DNA from: Colias croceus
Lineage: Eukaryota; Arthropoda; Insecta; Lepidoptera; Pieridae
Reading direction: 5' to 3'
Length of the DNA stretch: 64,000 nt
NCBI RefSeq assembly: GCF_905220415.1
Contig: NC_059563.1
Span: 878,001 to 942,000 of the forward strand
Made by a program: the position numbers and the translations under genes. Under the pieces are notes generated by a model that saw only the letters and a program-made list of their open reading frames with translations, made no database searches and had not been told where the DNA came from. Of the stretch, positions 1-11,408 are shown in pieces (positions within the stretch are counted from its first letter, which is position 1; each line of letters begins with the position of its first letter).

Positions 1-206
1 GTTCGATTCCCACCCGGGGCTAATATGTGTGTGATGAACATAGATGTTTGCTCTGTGTCTGGGTGTTAATTATCTATATAAATATTTATTTAAAATTATA
101 TATGTAAGTATGTTTATCAGCCATCTGGTTTCCATAACACAAGCGAAAGCTTAGTATGGGATCAGATCGTGCCGTGTGTGAAAATTGTCCTGAAATATTT
201 ATTTAT
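1..206 (+). mobile_element. tRNA-derived SINE, truncated by the window edge
   Basis: Begins inside the B-box (GTTCGATTCCCACCCGGGGC). It continues with the family body (ATGAACATAGATGTTTGCTC, GTGTCTGGGTG) and ends GTCCTGAAATATTTATTTAT, just before the acceptor of the exon at 232. Confidence 0.85.
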
Positions 207-231
207 TTATAATATTGTTTATGTATTTCAG

Positions 232-3200
232 ATTTGTCTATGGTCCAACAAATGCGATCTATCCTTGTCTATGGGTGAACAAGTGAAGTTAAAAAACGAG
301 GGAGTCCAAAAGAGTCCGTCTAGAGATGTCATAGATCCGTTTCAAATGATTTTAGACCTTAAAGACAAGGTTAGTCACTACATAGTATAAAACAAAGTCG
401 CTTTCTCTGTCCCTATGTCCCTAATCCCCTATGTCCCTTTGTATGCTTAAATCTTTGAAACTACCCAACGGATTTTGATGCGATTTTTTTTAATAGATAG
501 AGTGATTCAAGAGGAATGTTTTAGTATATAATTTATTAGGTTTTAGACAAAGCGGGTGAAGCCGCGGGCGGTAAGCTAGTATATATATAAATTAAACTCA
601 AAAAAGCCTAGCAAAGGTCGTCGAAAAATGTCAGAGTGTATAAAGCATTCATTGAAATCAACACTTTATTTCGTGGTAGTAATGTTAAAAGTCGATTTGT
701 AAACTCTGTTTAAAACACGCGTAGGCAGAGTTTTGCTTCGGATAATTTTTGAGCAAGATTGTGACTTGTATTGCATTAAAATGTTACTTTTAATTTACAA
801 ACTAGGTGGCAATATCGGGACTTGTTATTATTAACTAGCTGTGCTCCGCGGCTTAACCCGCATTGCACCGATGATGATATATAGCCGGCTATGATATATG
901 GAAGGCTATACCTTCCTCGATAAATGGGCTATCTAACATCGAAAGAATTTTTCAAATCGGATCAGTAGTTCCTGAGATAAGCGCGTTAAAACGGACAAGC
1001 AAAATTTTCAGCTTTATAATATTAGCATAGATTATTTCCTACTATTTTACAGAATACTTGTTATTAATTTTCAGATACTTGTAGATGACTCAGCTAAAAT
1101 AGCCGACCAAGTTGTCGTTCGAGCGGAAAATATCGCAAAAGCTATTGAAGGGGTGAGTTTTTTTTGTTTTCAAATTCGCATCATTTATTGCTTACCAATA
1201 CATTTTTACATACAACACTATGCAGGTATTGCCTTAGAATAAGTCACGTTATATACATTACATACATACATACATTAAATTTTATAATAATCAAATTATA
1301 ATCACTATACTACTTACTACTAATATTATAAATGCGAAAGTTTGTGAGCATGTGTGTGTGTGTTTTTGTTACTCTTTCACGCAAATACTACTGAACCGAT
1401 TACAATAAAATTTAGCACACATATAGAGGGTAACTTGGATTAACACATAGGATTGATTTTATCCCGGAAATCCCACGGGAACGGGAACTATGCGGGTTTT
1501 TCTTTGAAAACGTGGGCGAAGCCGCGAGCGGATATTTTATAATTTTATGATCCCAAAAATGAAAAATTTTGGATATTTAAATATTCTGGTTCTAAAATAA
1601 AATATCTTACAGAATACCACTTTGAAAAAGTGCAGTTGCAATAGACTAGCTACGGCCGCCGGTTTGCCTCTCTGTGAGCAAGATGAAAAAGTAATATATT
1701 AATATATAAAAAGTAGCTAAATACGTAGTTTTATTGAATACTTTATAGGACAATTAATTGTTATACCTATATGTAGTTAGTTTATAATAATAATATATTA
1801 CTGACTGACCGAATGGCTTGGTTGGTAGTGACCCTGCCTTCCAAGCCAAAGGTCGTGGGTTCGATTCCCACCCGGGGCAAATATTTGTGTAATGAACATA
1901 GATGTTTGTTCTGTATCTGGGTGTTAATATAAGTATTTATTTAAAATTATATATGTATGTATATCAGCCATCTGGTTTCCATAACACAAGCGAAAGCTTA
2001 GTATGGGATCAGATCGTGCCGTGTGTGAAAATTGTCCTGAAATATTTATTATTATTTATTACTAGGGTAAAGAAGCAAAAAAAAATGTAGTTATAAAGGT
2101 TAATTGTTATGTTGTTTATAGGTAATTAGGTAGATGTCGTATTACTATATTTTCGTATTTAGAGACAATAATATATCTCTGAGTTTTTAGATGTAAGCTA
2201 AAGTAGGAATAGGCGAATGTTTACTTATTTTTCCAATTATTTTTTATTTTTTCTAGTAACTATGTAAAGTAACAATATATTTGTAATGTCCTATTAATTG
2301 ACTATTAATAAACGGCCTTACTAATAAAAAGTTAAACAATGGATAAATTTCAAGAATTTTTCTACCATAGCTGTGTCCTGCTCTTGCTCACATGAAACGT
2401 CACTCATAAAAACAAGACAGGTTATTGCAATAACTAATCCAATGCAAAGCGAATTGGTTACATTTTATTAGTAAGTAAGTACTATAATTATAATAATATT
2501 TAATTAATATAGTAATATTTATTTAATATTTAATTGTCTAGCCCGCGGAAGCCCCGCCCGAGGGCGAAGTCCCCGAAGGGCCTCCGCCCCCGCCCTGCCC
2601 GGCTAAGTTCACTGTGCCCGAGTCGGTCATGTTCGGTAAGTTATTCAGTTGTTTACTATATGCAACTTTACAGAAATACGTCGAATCACGCGTGGTAAGG
2701 ATAAGAAAAAGATGGCGCGTAACGGAAAAATGTCACGCGTAACGAAAAAATGTTACACTAAATTTTTTTCCAACCCCAATAAAGAAGTTTCACTTCAAAA
2801 AAAAAATGTGATGAGTAACTTAGAAATTGTATACTTACAGATATCACGACATAGTATAAAACAAAGTCGCTTTCTCTGTCCTACGTCACTTTGTATGCTT
2901 AAATCTAAAACTACGCTACGGATTTTGATGCGGTTTTTTTTAATAGGTAGAGTGATTCTCAATGAAGGTTTTTCTTATGTAATTTGTTAGGTTTTAGACA
3001 AAGCGGGCGAAGCCGCGGACGGAAAGCTAGTTTGGTATAAAAAGTTGTATGTAATTACTTCATACTATTTTATTAACATTATTTTCTTTATGTTAACTTC
3101 AGCTGTATGTTTGTAACCGACACTTTAAGACTAAATTTTGACCAACATTAAAGAGACAGAATGAACCCAAACTTTGTACACTTTATACGATATCAATAAC

Positions 3201-6200
3201 TAGCTGTTCCCCGCGGTTTCACCCGCATTTCTCTGCTCCTGTTGGTCTTAGCGAGATGATATATAGCCTATAGCCTTCCTCGATAAATGGGCTATCTAAC
3301 ACCGAAAGAATTTTTCAAATCGGACCAGTAGTTCCTGAGATTAGCGCTTTCAAACAAACTCTTCAGCTTTATAATATTAGTATAGATTAAACGAGATCTT
3401 ATTATCATTTTGTATTTTTTGTGATTTTGATTTATTTTTTTGCAGATATAGTCTGTGACAACGCGGGCTACGAGCTGTTCACCGACCTGTGCTTGGCACA
3501 TTTCTTAATATCACAAAAAATCGTACAAAAGGTATTATTTTAAAACATATTATCATTACATAGTATAAAACAAAGTCGCTTTCTCTGTCTCTATGCCCCT
3601 TTGTATGCTTAAATCTTTAAAACTACGTAACGGATTGATGCAGTTTTTGTTATAGATAGCGTGATTCAAGAGGAAGGTTTTAGTATATAATTTATTAGGT
3701 TTTAGACAAAGCAGGCGAAGCCGCGGGCGGTAAGCTAGTAATATTCAACTCAAACTCAACTCAAACATTTATTTATTCAATTGTCTTCGAGAAGCACTTT
3801 TGAAACGTCAATACATATTTTTATCATTTACCACCGATTCGGAAAGCAGTATCTATGGAGAAGAATCGGCAAGAAACTCCATAGTTGCTCTTTTAAATCA
3901 TTTCAGTATTACAATTTAATTTTACAAAATATGTAAGTAACTGTGCGTATATATTATCACTAGCTGTTCCGCGCGGTTTCACCCCCGTGGCTCCTCTCCT
4001 GTTGGTCGTAGCGTGATGATATATCGCCTATAACCTTCCTCGATAAATGAGCTATCTAACACCGAAAGAATTTTTCGAATCGGACTAGTAGTTCCCGAGA
4101 TTAGCGCGTTCAAACAAACAAACAAACAAACAAATAAACAATCAAACAAACAAACTCTTCAGCTTTATAATATTAGTATAGATAATATGCCAAAGAACTG
4201 TCCTGTGGTTTTTACGTTTATTATATTATTATATATTATCTTATTCTTAACAATCTTTATATTTTAATATTTATGAAAAATAATTCGAGTGACATTTTTT
4301 AAACGCAAAAGCTACATAATTTAATAATTTTTATAACATTAAAAATATTAATTTTGTCCAGGTTAGGTTTCACGTTAAGAAAATACCTTGGTTCGTGTCT
4401 GACGTCACGCCGGTAGATTTTCAGTGAGTATTATCATAATTAATATATAATAATATCACTACATAGTACTTATAGATAGAGTGATTCAAGAGGAAGGTTT
4501 TATTTAACTAGCTTACCGCCCGCGGCTTCGTCCGCTTTCTCTAAAACGATTTGAGATTTAAACTATAACTAAAGCATAGTATTTATTATTTAAGATATTT
4601 TTAAGACAAATAAACTTTTGTTTTCATGAAAAACTCATTAAAGCGTGTTTTTTATGTGTTTTTTTTCTGTGACATTTGATTTTGAATTTCAGATATGTGA
4701 TAAGTTCGTGCGCAAAGGGCAGCTATCGAAGAGAAGTGCCGGCCGATCCTAAACCAGGTTATATAATATTTATTAAGCGATTGCATAGCTTCTATCGCGG
4801 GCCTTGAGCGCGGGGACCGAATCGAGAAATTCCGTAACGAAAAACCTCACGCTCCCCACTCCTTGGGGCGGAGGTGTGGCTTGAAGGCATAGCATGCAAT
4901 AGCGCAACCGACCCACTCCCCGAGTGACACACGTCTCTTTTGTTTTTTTTTTTTTACTGTCGATAGGGAAGCGCTTGATCACAATCTCGCCTGAGGTTAA
5001 GCTGCGTCGTTTTTTTATTTTTGGTATTAGCTAGTAAATTGTATACAATAAATATTAAAAAAAAAACGACGTGTGTCACTCGGGGAGTGTGGCGGTTGCG
5101 CTATTGCATGCTATGCCTTCAAGCCACACCTCCGCCCCAAGGAGTGGGGAGCGTGAGGTTTTTCGTTACGGAATTTCTCGATTCGGTCCCCGCGCTCAAG
5201 GCCCGCGATAGAAGCTATGCAATAGCTTTTGTGTTTCAATATTTTATTACTGACACTCATGGGCGTAGCTAGCCATGGGCTCAAGGTGGGGCAACAATAA
5301 AAAATAATATGTAACTAGCAACTGTATGTACCAAGTATGTACCCAAAGTTATATCCAGGTCTTCAAATGCCCGCGGCCGTACCGCCGGCATTTGCGAAGG
5401 CATTCGCGAAGGCATTTGCGATGGCGAATAAGTGTAAAGTAAAAAGTATCAGTGAGTTGTAGAACGTGTAAAACAACAAAAGTGAAATTTGTTAGTGGGG
5501 TAACTAATTGGGGTACTATACTCATTTTTCTTACAGTTCATGTAACATAGAAACCTCAGCTATTTTCTTCTTTCGTGTGTAATTCGTTATTCGAATTATT
5601 CTTATTCAAAACACCTTATTGTTCACCTACCACACCACGAAATAGATCCAAAAATCTTCAGCCGTTTGGTCGCTGGGCGTATGACACTTGTTAGGTGTTA
5701 GTCAGTCAAAAGAGTTAGTAGGTACTTACTTCAATTTTTAGTTTTGGTTAGGTATCTACCTACCTTCCAGGTTAAAGCTAGAGTGGGGCAAGTGCCCCAC
5801 AGTGGCTACGCCCATGCAGTGACACTCTCAATGGGTTATTCATGTTTTCATATTTATTATAAAGAATGGCTGCTTTTGCATAGTGATATTCCGCTATTTA
5901 TCTAATACTAGCTGTGCCTCGCGGTTTTACCCGCAGTGTTCCGCTCTTGTTCCTTGCTCCAGACCAGTTGTTCCTGAGATTAGCGCGTTCAAACAAACAA
6001 ACAAACTCTTGAGCTTTATAATATTAGTACAGATACAGCCAAACAAATCTTACCTAGCGTATTATGAAATAAATAGAATAAAAAAAGAATGTGTACTTAA
6101 CTGTTTTTTATTTTTTTTTTTATAAAATGTTGCGTCACTTTTCTTCAAACGATAATTTTATAAATATTTTTTACTATTTTCCAACTAAAATTAATTACAT

Positions 6201-9200
6201 TATTAATTAAACAGATGCAACAGAAGATAGTGCAGAAGAACCGCCGCGTATAATTTCATCAGATAGTTTACAGCAATTGGCGAGTACTTGGGAAACTTAT
6301 GTACAAGACGGGACCTTTGTTGTTATGGTGAGTTTCAACTTAAACTCTTACTCAAACTTAATTCATTTTTGTGTAAAAAAACGTCATAAATATAAAAAAA
6401 ATGATTAAGTATTTTGTAGAACTTGTAAAGTATAATAAACTTGTTTTTAAAGGTGTTTTTGAAAGTAATTTCTACAGAAAAATTGACAAATATTTAAAAA
6501 AAATGTGTGCGTGTGTACACACGTAAGAAGTGAAACTTCTTTATGACCTTATTTTTTCAAAAAATAATTTACTACCGATATGCAACTTTACAGAAATACG
6601 TCGAATCACGCTTGGTAGGGATAAGAAAAAGATGGCGCGTAACTAAAAAAATGTCAAGTGTAACGAAAGTTACACTAAATTTTTTTCCAACCCCGATAAA
6701 GAAGTTTCACTTCAATACAATATAAAATAAAACTATTCTATATTGTATTGAAGTTACTTACTGCAAATGATGAAGTTGCTTTAAAAATTAAAATTACATG
6801 ACTAAATACAGATTTATAACATGGTCTTTGAAATTTATTTCAAACTCAAACATTTATTTATTCAATTAGACTTCTTCCAGAAGCACTTTTGAATCGTCAT
6901 TACATTCTTTTAATTTACCACCGATTCGGAAAGCAGGTATCTATGGAGAAGAACCGGCAAGAAACTCCATAGTTGCTCTTTTAAAGTTTTTTTATTTGCA
7001 AACAAGTATTCACATACATGTCTTATTTTTCAACATCTTTATCCATCTAGCTTTATCCACCACCCTTTCACAAAAAAATCCCAAAAAATAACAAAAAATA
7101 TTTCTTTTCCTCAGTGCGACGATTTCTGGACTTCACCGCACGTTTACAAAGACATGAAGAAATACGATCCGGATTTATATAGACAATTACAATACGCAAC
7201 GTGTGTGCTGTTTAAAGGAGATTTGAATTATAGGAAATTGTTGGGAGAGAGGAATTGTAATCCCACCCTGGGATTCGAACCGGCGTTGCAAGGTGGGATT
7301 TGTTATATTAGAAACTAGCTTTCGCCCGCGACTCCGTCCGCGCGGATGTCGGTCTTCGCGTGGATGGTTTCTCCATTTTGAGTAACTCTGACATCTTATA
7401 AATATCTATTGGACCCAAATACGGCTAGGCCTATAATAATACGCAACGTGTGTTCGCGGTTCTACAGAACAACGTCTATGGATAAAACTGAAAAATTAAG
7501 TTTAATTTTTTTCTACGTATTTTTCCAGGATAAAAAGTATCCTATTTTACGCCCAGGATAATAAGGTATAATTATACCAAGTTCCATCGAAATCCAACCG
7601 TTAGTTTTCACGTGATGCCTTCACATACAGACAGACAGACAGACAGACAGACAAAAATTTTTTTAATCATATATTTGGGTTTGGTATCGATCCAGTAACA
7701 CCCCCTGCTATTTATTTTTTCAATATTTTCAATGTACAGAATTGACCCTTCTACAGATTTATTATATGTATAGATTTTGATCATATATCGCAGGATAATT
7801 GTATTATTTCGCCGTTTATAGACGCTCGACATTTTGTAAATATGTCGAGTATTCGTAATTTTTGGTTTAGGTTAGGTTCGTTGTATTTTTAACTACGCTG
7901 AAATAGCGACGTTTTGTGGACGTTTGGATAAAGTAAATCCTCACCATATTACAATACTAGCTGTGCTCCGCGGTTTCACCCGCATTGCTCCGCTCCTATT
8001 GGTCGTAGCGTGATGATATATAGCCTATAGCCTTCCTCGATAAATGGGCTATCTAACACCGAAAGAATTTTTCAAATCGGACCAGTAGTTCATGAGATTA
8101 GCGCGTTCAAACAAACAAACACAGCTTTATAATATTAGTATAGGTAACGAGCGATTGTACAATTTGCCTGCGACATATTAGGCATAATGTAAATATGTAT
8201 GATTGTAATTACAATTAGATGCTAAATCTTCTTTGTACAATAAAAAATTGTATCCTTACTAATATTATAAATGTAAAAGTGTGTTTGTCTGTGTCTTCTT
8301 CATGCCTGAACCACTGATTTTGATGTTAATTTGAGATTTGAGATATAGGATAATTTTTGATATTATGCTACTTTACCTATAACTACGCGGACGAAGTCGC
8401 GGGTGAAAAGCTAGTAATATATAAATTTACTAGTGGTCCGCCCCGGCTTCGCATGTCCTTTCTCGGGTATCAAAATATCTCCATACCAAATTTCATGCAA
8501 ATTGGTTCAGTAGTTTAGGCGTGATTGGGTAACAGACAGACAGACAGAGTAACTTTCGCATTTATAATATTAGTATGGATTCGAAAAAATGTAATGTTAT
8601 GTTTGAAATCTTTTTATTACGCAGATATAGTTTTTTATTTCTGCATTTCTTATATCAGAAATATTTAAAAGAAACATTGATAATATTGTGAATAAAATCT
8701 AAAAAAAAGTTTTATTACATTTTTTAAAGTGAAACTTTTATTACATCGTCTCAAACTTTTTGGTCTGTGTAGCGCATGTCGCGTGACGCACGATACGTAC
8801 GATAATTATCGTACAAATACGATAATTTTTAGATGTCTATAGTGTGAAAAAAAGTTTCACTTTTACCGTGGTTTCATAAAACCACACAACATTTTCTATA
8901 TAAATTTTAGGTTTTCTACCAGCGCCCATAGCGGCGTGTCGAACAGTAAAGGCCGATTTAATTTGCGGCTTGCCGAAAGGGAAGTGGGAGCAGTTGAACA
9001 AAATCGACGAAAAGTGGATGGAAAAGGGGGATTATGGGTGAGGAAAGTTTTTATTCATAAACACACAATAACATTCTTTATAACATTCTACAGACTATTA
9101 CGATAGAATGTCTACAGCTTGAATTTTCAATATATATTTTTTTTATTTATGTATCTGTTTGTATTCTCAGTGAAAATAAAGAAGAATTAAAGAATTTGAA

Positions 9201-9595
9201 AATTCTTTGTGAAACCTTTTCTTGAGTTCGTCTTTATTAGCATACAATGAAAGATTTTTCGGACGTTTTTGTCTTGTGTGTTGCAGCCAAGTTAAATCAA
9301 TTGTTTCTTTAATAGCCTAAATTTAAACTATTTATAAGACGTAGCCGTTTTATTAATTACCTAAATGCTTTTATAAAAACAACGTATCGTATATAAGTTT
9401 AAGATTCGAGACTATTTATAATACATCTAATTTAACCACATGCTTGCAACATATACATTAAAATAAATGTATTTACTAACATTTCCCTTTATTTCCAGTG
9501 TTATACAATTTTGCGGAAAATGCGAACCGCTGAAAGTCTCCGAACGACCCTGTCCTATGTATGGAGATACTTGTAAAGGAGTCGTCTGCTCTTAG
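232..9595 (+). CDS. ARMT1: ARMT1-like DUF89 protein (damage-control phosphatase/acidic-residue methyltransferase), 3' ten exons
   Basis: Ten exons join in phase: 232-369, 1075-1152, 2542-2635, 3446-3531, 4362-4423, 4693-4757, 6215-6327, 7115-7292, 8911-9037, 9499-9595. They encode 345 residues; human ARMT1 is about 440, so the first exons lie left of the window. Seen: [60 protein letters not shown] and CRTVKADL. These match ARMT1 (C6orf211): the DNAG and GDLNY segments carry metal- and substrate-binding residues, and RTVK fits the RTxK motif of DUF89 subfamily III. The family hydrolyses sugar phosphates in a metal-dependent way; methylation of PCNA acidic residues has also been proposed. Odd points: a Pro/Glu-rich insert in the 2542-2635 exon, and a Cys-rich tail where the human protein ends. 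The first intron carries a Helitron-like element six bases after the donor. Confidence 0.93.
375..579 (+). mobile_element. Helitron-like repeat, type 3
   Basis: Starts TCACTACATAGTATAAAAC at intron position +6 (exon ends 369) and ends GCGGGCGGTAAGCTAG, preceded by a GCGG/CCGC hairpin. Matches type 3 copies in the zinc-finger gene. Confidence 0.75.
835..1031 (-). mobile_element. Helitron-like repeat, type 2
   Basis: CTAG at 835-838 and GA at 1030-1031 (TC on the minus strand). The body has GGGCTATCTAACATCGAAAG. Diverged, with an inserted duplication near 880. Confidence 0.7.
1312..1535 (+). mobile_element. Helitron-like repeat, type 1, CTAG end lost
   Basis: Starts with the CTACTAATATTATAAATGCG body; the 3' hairpin is present (GGGCGAAGCCGCGAGCGG) but CTAG is replaced. 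Confidence 0.65.
1800..2060 (+). mobile_element. tRNA-derived SINE, full length
   Basis: A-box-like TGGCTTGGTTGGTAGTG and B-box GGTTCGATTCCCACC at the head, then the shared body and an ATT-repeat tail. Good reference copy of the family. Confidence 0.88.
2655..2797. mobile_element. partial TIR element (GAAGTGAAACTTC-type)
   Basis: Keeps the core ACTTTACAGAAATACGTCGA and the right TIR AAAGAAGTTTCACTTC; the left TIR is missing. Begins about 20 bp after exon 2542-2635. Confidence 0.65.
2844..3030 (+). mobile_element. Helitron-like repeat, type 3
   Basis: TCACGACATAGTATAAAAC start and CGGACGGAAAGCTAG end, about 190 bp. Confidence 0.72.
3200..3386 (-). mobile_element. Helitron-like repeat, type 2
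   Basis: CTAGCTGTTCCCCGCGG at the left; AATATTAGTATAGA at the right. Confidence 0.75.
3553..3738 (+). mobile_element. Helitron-like repeat, type 3
   Basis: TCATTACATAGTATAAAAC start, GGCGGTAAGCTAG end. Confidence 0.75.
3744..4216 (-). mobile_element. LINE 3' UTR fragment split by a Helitron-like repeat
   Basis: 3744-3959 (ACTCAA repeats, then CCACCGATTCGGAAAGCAG) and 4184-4216 (ATGCCAAAGAACTGTCCTGT) are contiguous in the copy at 42092. A type 2 element at 3960-4182 separates them, so its insertion is the younger event. Confidence 0.75.
3960..4182 (-). mobile_element. Helitron-like repeat, type 2, nested in a LINE fragment
   Basis: CTAGCTGTTCCGCGCGG at the left, TATTAGTATAGA at the right, with an expanded CAAA run. 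Confidence 0.75.
4456..4545. mobile_element. two abutting type 3 Helitron-like fragments, opposite orientation
   Basis: 4456-4500 is a 5' part (TCACTACATAGTA, then AGAGTGATTCAAGAGGAAGG); 4508-4545 is a 3' end on the minus strand (CTAGCTTACCGCCCGCGGC). Each is incomplete. Confidence 0.55.
4781..5222. repeat. pair of a GC-rich interspersed repeat forming a long fold-back
   Basis: 4781-4937 (minus orientation) and 5067-5222 (plus orientation) are near-identical reverse complements, around 156 bp each, separated by about 130 bp. A third copy lies at 60703. Outer words: GACGTGTGTCACTCGGGGAG and GCCCGCGATAGAAGC. Translations recur on both arms but are not a gene. Confidence 0.9.
5259..5819. mobile_element. 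about 560-bp TIR element, hAT-like
   Basis: The left end ATGGGCGTAGCTAGCC and right end GTGGCTACGCCCATGCAG are complementary. The 8-mer TGACACTC abuts both sides (5251-5258 and 5820-5827), as expected for hAT target duplication. The TIR ends are offset by three bases. No transposase ORF. Confidence 0.7.
5908..6033 (-). mobile_element. Helitron-like repeat, type 2, internally deleted
   Basis: CTAGCTGTGCCTCGCGG at the left and the AATATTAGTACAGA end; the GGGCTATCTAACACC middle is missing. Confidence 0.65.
6527..6713. mobile_element. TIR element (GAAGTGAAACTTC-type), complete
   Basis: Exact 18-bp TIRs, GAAGTGAAACTTCTTTAT and its complement. Core ACTTTACAGAAATACGTCGA. Each TIR is itself a hairpin (GAAGT/ACTTC). 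Confidence 0.8.
6840..6987 (-). mobile_element. LINE 3' UTR fragment
   Basis: Minus-strand 3' tail of the CR1/Jockey-like family: AAACTCAAACATTTATTTATT then CACCGATTCGGAAAGCAG and GAAACTCCATAGTTGCTC. Confidence 0.8.
7315..7774 (-). mobile_element. Helitron-like repeat, type 4
   Basis: CTAGCTTTCGCCCGCGACTC at the left, TTATATGTATAGA at the right, with a GACA run at about 7622-7653. Begins 22 bp after exon 7115-7292. Confidence 0.75.
7957..8144 (-). mobile_element. Helitron-like repeat, type 2
   Basis: CTAGCTGTGCTCCGCGG left end; the right end reads AATATTAGTATAGG, so the TC terminus is changed. Confidence 0.72.
8252..8414 (+). mobile_element. Helitron-like repeat, related to type 1
   Basis: TCCTTACTAATATTATAAAT start and GCGGGTGAAAAGCTAG end; the body (GTGTTTGTCTGTGTCTTC) differs from the other type 1 copies. 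Confidence 0.65.
8430..8579 (-). mobile_element. Helitron-like repeat, type 6
   Basis: CTAGTGGTCCGCCCCGGC left, CATTTATAATATTAGTATGGA right. Confidence 0.7.
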
Positions 9596-10240
9596 ATTAA
9601 TATGGTGGGATTTTTTATTATATCCTACTAATATTATAAATGCGAAAGTTTGTGAGGATGGATAAAAAGAAGAAAGATTAAAAGAATGTTTGTTACTCTT
9701 TCACGCAAATACTACTGAACCGATTACAATGAAATTTGATAGGTAACTGAAGACCCAGAATATGTTTGTTTGTTACTCTTTCACGGAAAACCAGATACTT
9801 GGCAGTTATGTAGCTTATAATTTATAAAGAATAAAAAAATTCGATCACGAGACCGGGACTCGAACACGCATCCGCTTTTTTCTTTATAAATTTATAAAGC
9901 TTTTGAATGTCATAAAACCAAAAATATCAAATTCAGTTATGTAGCTTATGGATTAGAATAATAGAATTATATATATATAGAAATATTTATGAGATTTCGG
10001 ATTTTGCACGCAGGTTTCAGATACAAAAATAATCTTCTAAGTTTTCTTTTTTCTGTTCATTTTATAATTTCTTATGTGAAAATTTATAAAAATTGTGTCT
10101 TAAAAATTTCTTTTAATTACAGGTACTCAAATTATTGGAAATTATAAGTGAGAAAAAGCAACAAGGGATATTATGAAGAGATGAAATAATTATGTTGATA
10201 TTTTTACTTTTACTTTGTTGAAATAAACTTATTTTGGTAT
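9596..10240 (+). other. probable 3' UTR of the ARMT1-like gene
   Basis: It follows the TAG stop at 9593-9595. AATAAA lies at 10222-10227 with no strong earlier candidate. A truncated type 1 Helitron-like repeat lies inside (about 9623-9800), as does a tRNA-B-box-like stretch on the minus strand near 9850. A pyrimidine-AG at about 10121 could be an acceptor, so part of this may be spliced out. Confidence 0.5.
9623..9800 (+). mobile_element. Helitron-like repeat, type 1, truncated
   Basis: TCCTACTAATATTATAAATG start, in the ARMT1 3' UTR; 3' hairpin and CTAG are absent. Confidence 0.55.
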
Positions 10241-11209
10241 AAAATAATGTGTTTATATTTCTTCCCTTTATATCTCTCTCTGTTTCACAATAATTTATTA
10301 CTGCACAATCCCCAATTAAAAAATATCAACAAAAAATTTATACACCAATAATAAAATTATTAGTGTACCTATTTGTAATATATCGCTTTGAATGATGACA
10401 CAAAAATCAAAATTCATATTGCTACGTTGATGTCGGACTGACCAACTGAAAATACCTTGTAGAAAAGACACTACGTCAAACCTACCATGGTTTGACGTAG
10501 TGTCTTTTCTACAAGGTATTTTACACACAGGAGTATTTTTAAGAAAATTGTGCTGTTGTAGAAAGCAAATAAAAAATCTCCCATTTTAAGTCACGATCAA
10601 CGATACAATATAGTAAATAAGGTAAATATAAAGCTAATGAAGTAATATTTCTCGTTGACATGTTTAACTAATTTCTCAATAGATGGCGTTGAGTGTTCAC
10701 GGAACAAAACCAAAAGAATTTTTTGCAGGGATGATCTTCAATTGATCTTCAACCATGAGTGGCATATATAGAGAAATACGTAGGTTCACTTATCGAATAT
10801 GAATTAAGTATATCGATTTTCTCTATTCTATTATTTAAGGCTGGGTTGTACCATGTTACTTTAGCAATAACAAACATGTTTTTAAGTAACGGTAAGGAAA
10901 ATATGAGTTGCGTCATTTTTCGTCAAAATTTTAACACTAAATTTAACCTGTGATTTTAACCGGTTGTTTCGACGGTTAAAGCAATTGTTAACGTTAAATT
11001 ACTGTCAAAAGCGTCAAATACAAAACGAGATGCCATTTGATTACAGACTTTCATAACTTAAAAACCTAAGAGCAATTAACCTATAGAGTTCTTATATTAA
11101 GACAGAACAAAATACATATTTTCTAATCTACTTACTCTTAGTCAATAACAGCATAAGCCAGATTGAGATAGCGATAGAGTATCTGCACTGTCTTCAAACG
11201 TAGCGCGCC
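10241..11209. other. intergenic, no gene seen
   Basis: It contains a perfect 34-bp inverted repeat (10449-10522), a short ATAGATGGCG motif (about 10678) and a diverged repeat at about 10840-11090. A partly similar inverted copy lies at about 13020-13160: the 23-mer ending near 11088 is the reverse complement of 13020-13041. The short ORFs have no recognisable features. Confidence 0.4.
10449..10522. repeat. perfect 34-bp inverted repeat with 6-base loop
   Basis: Arms 10449-10482 and 10489-10522 are exact reverse complements around the loop TACCAT. Transcribed from either strand it would form a hairpin of pre-miRNA size. No target-site duplication is evident. It could be a miniature fold-back element or a small-RNA hairpin. 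Confidence 0.85.
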
Positions 11210-11408
11210 GGCAGTCAGTTTGTTTTCCAACCAGCTGGTGGTTTCAGTGCGTCAAGTGTTTTTAACGAAATATTTAGAAAATATAAAGTGTACAGTGTTT
11301 CTTTTTATTTGTCAGTGTGCTAAAATAACTATTGTATGTTTAGCAACCGGCTATCACTAGTCGAATGGGAGTTTTGGATAAAAACAATGTAAAAATATCT
11401 TTCCATCG
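11210..11408 (+). other. possible first exon and promoter of an unassigned transcript
   Basis: An arthropod-type initiator, GCAGTCAGTT, lies at 11211-11220. An unbroken leader follows, with an ATG at 11365 (reading MGVLDKNNVKISFH) and a consensus donor GTAAGT at 11409. No plus-strand exon that would accept it was found before the zinc-finger gene. It could be a lncRNA first exon or chance. Confidence 0.25.

Noticed and set aside
4773..5272. Two ORFs with the same translated stretch on opposite strands
   Set aside because: Both are readings of the two arms of an interspersed repeat that also occurs at 60703; no splice or family support.
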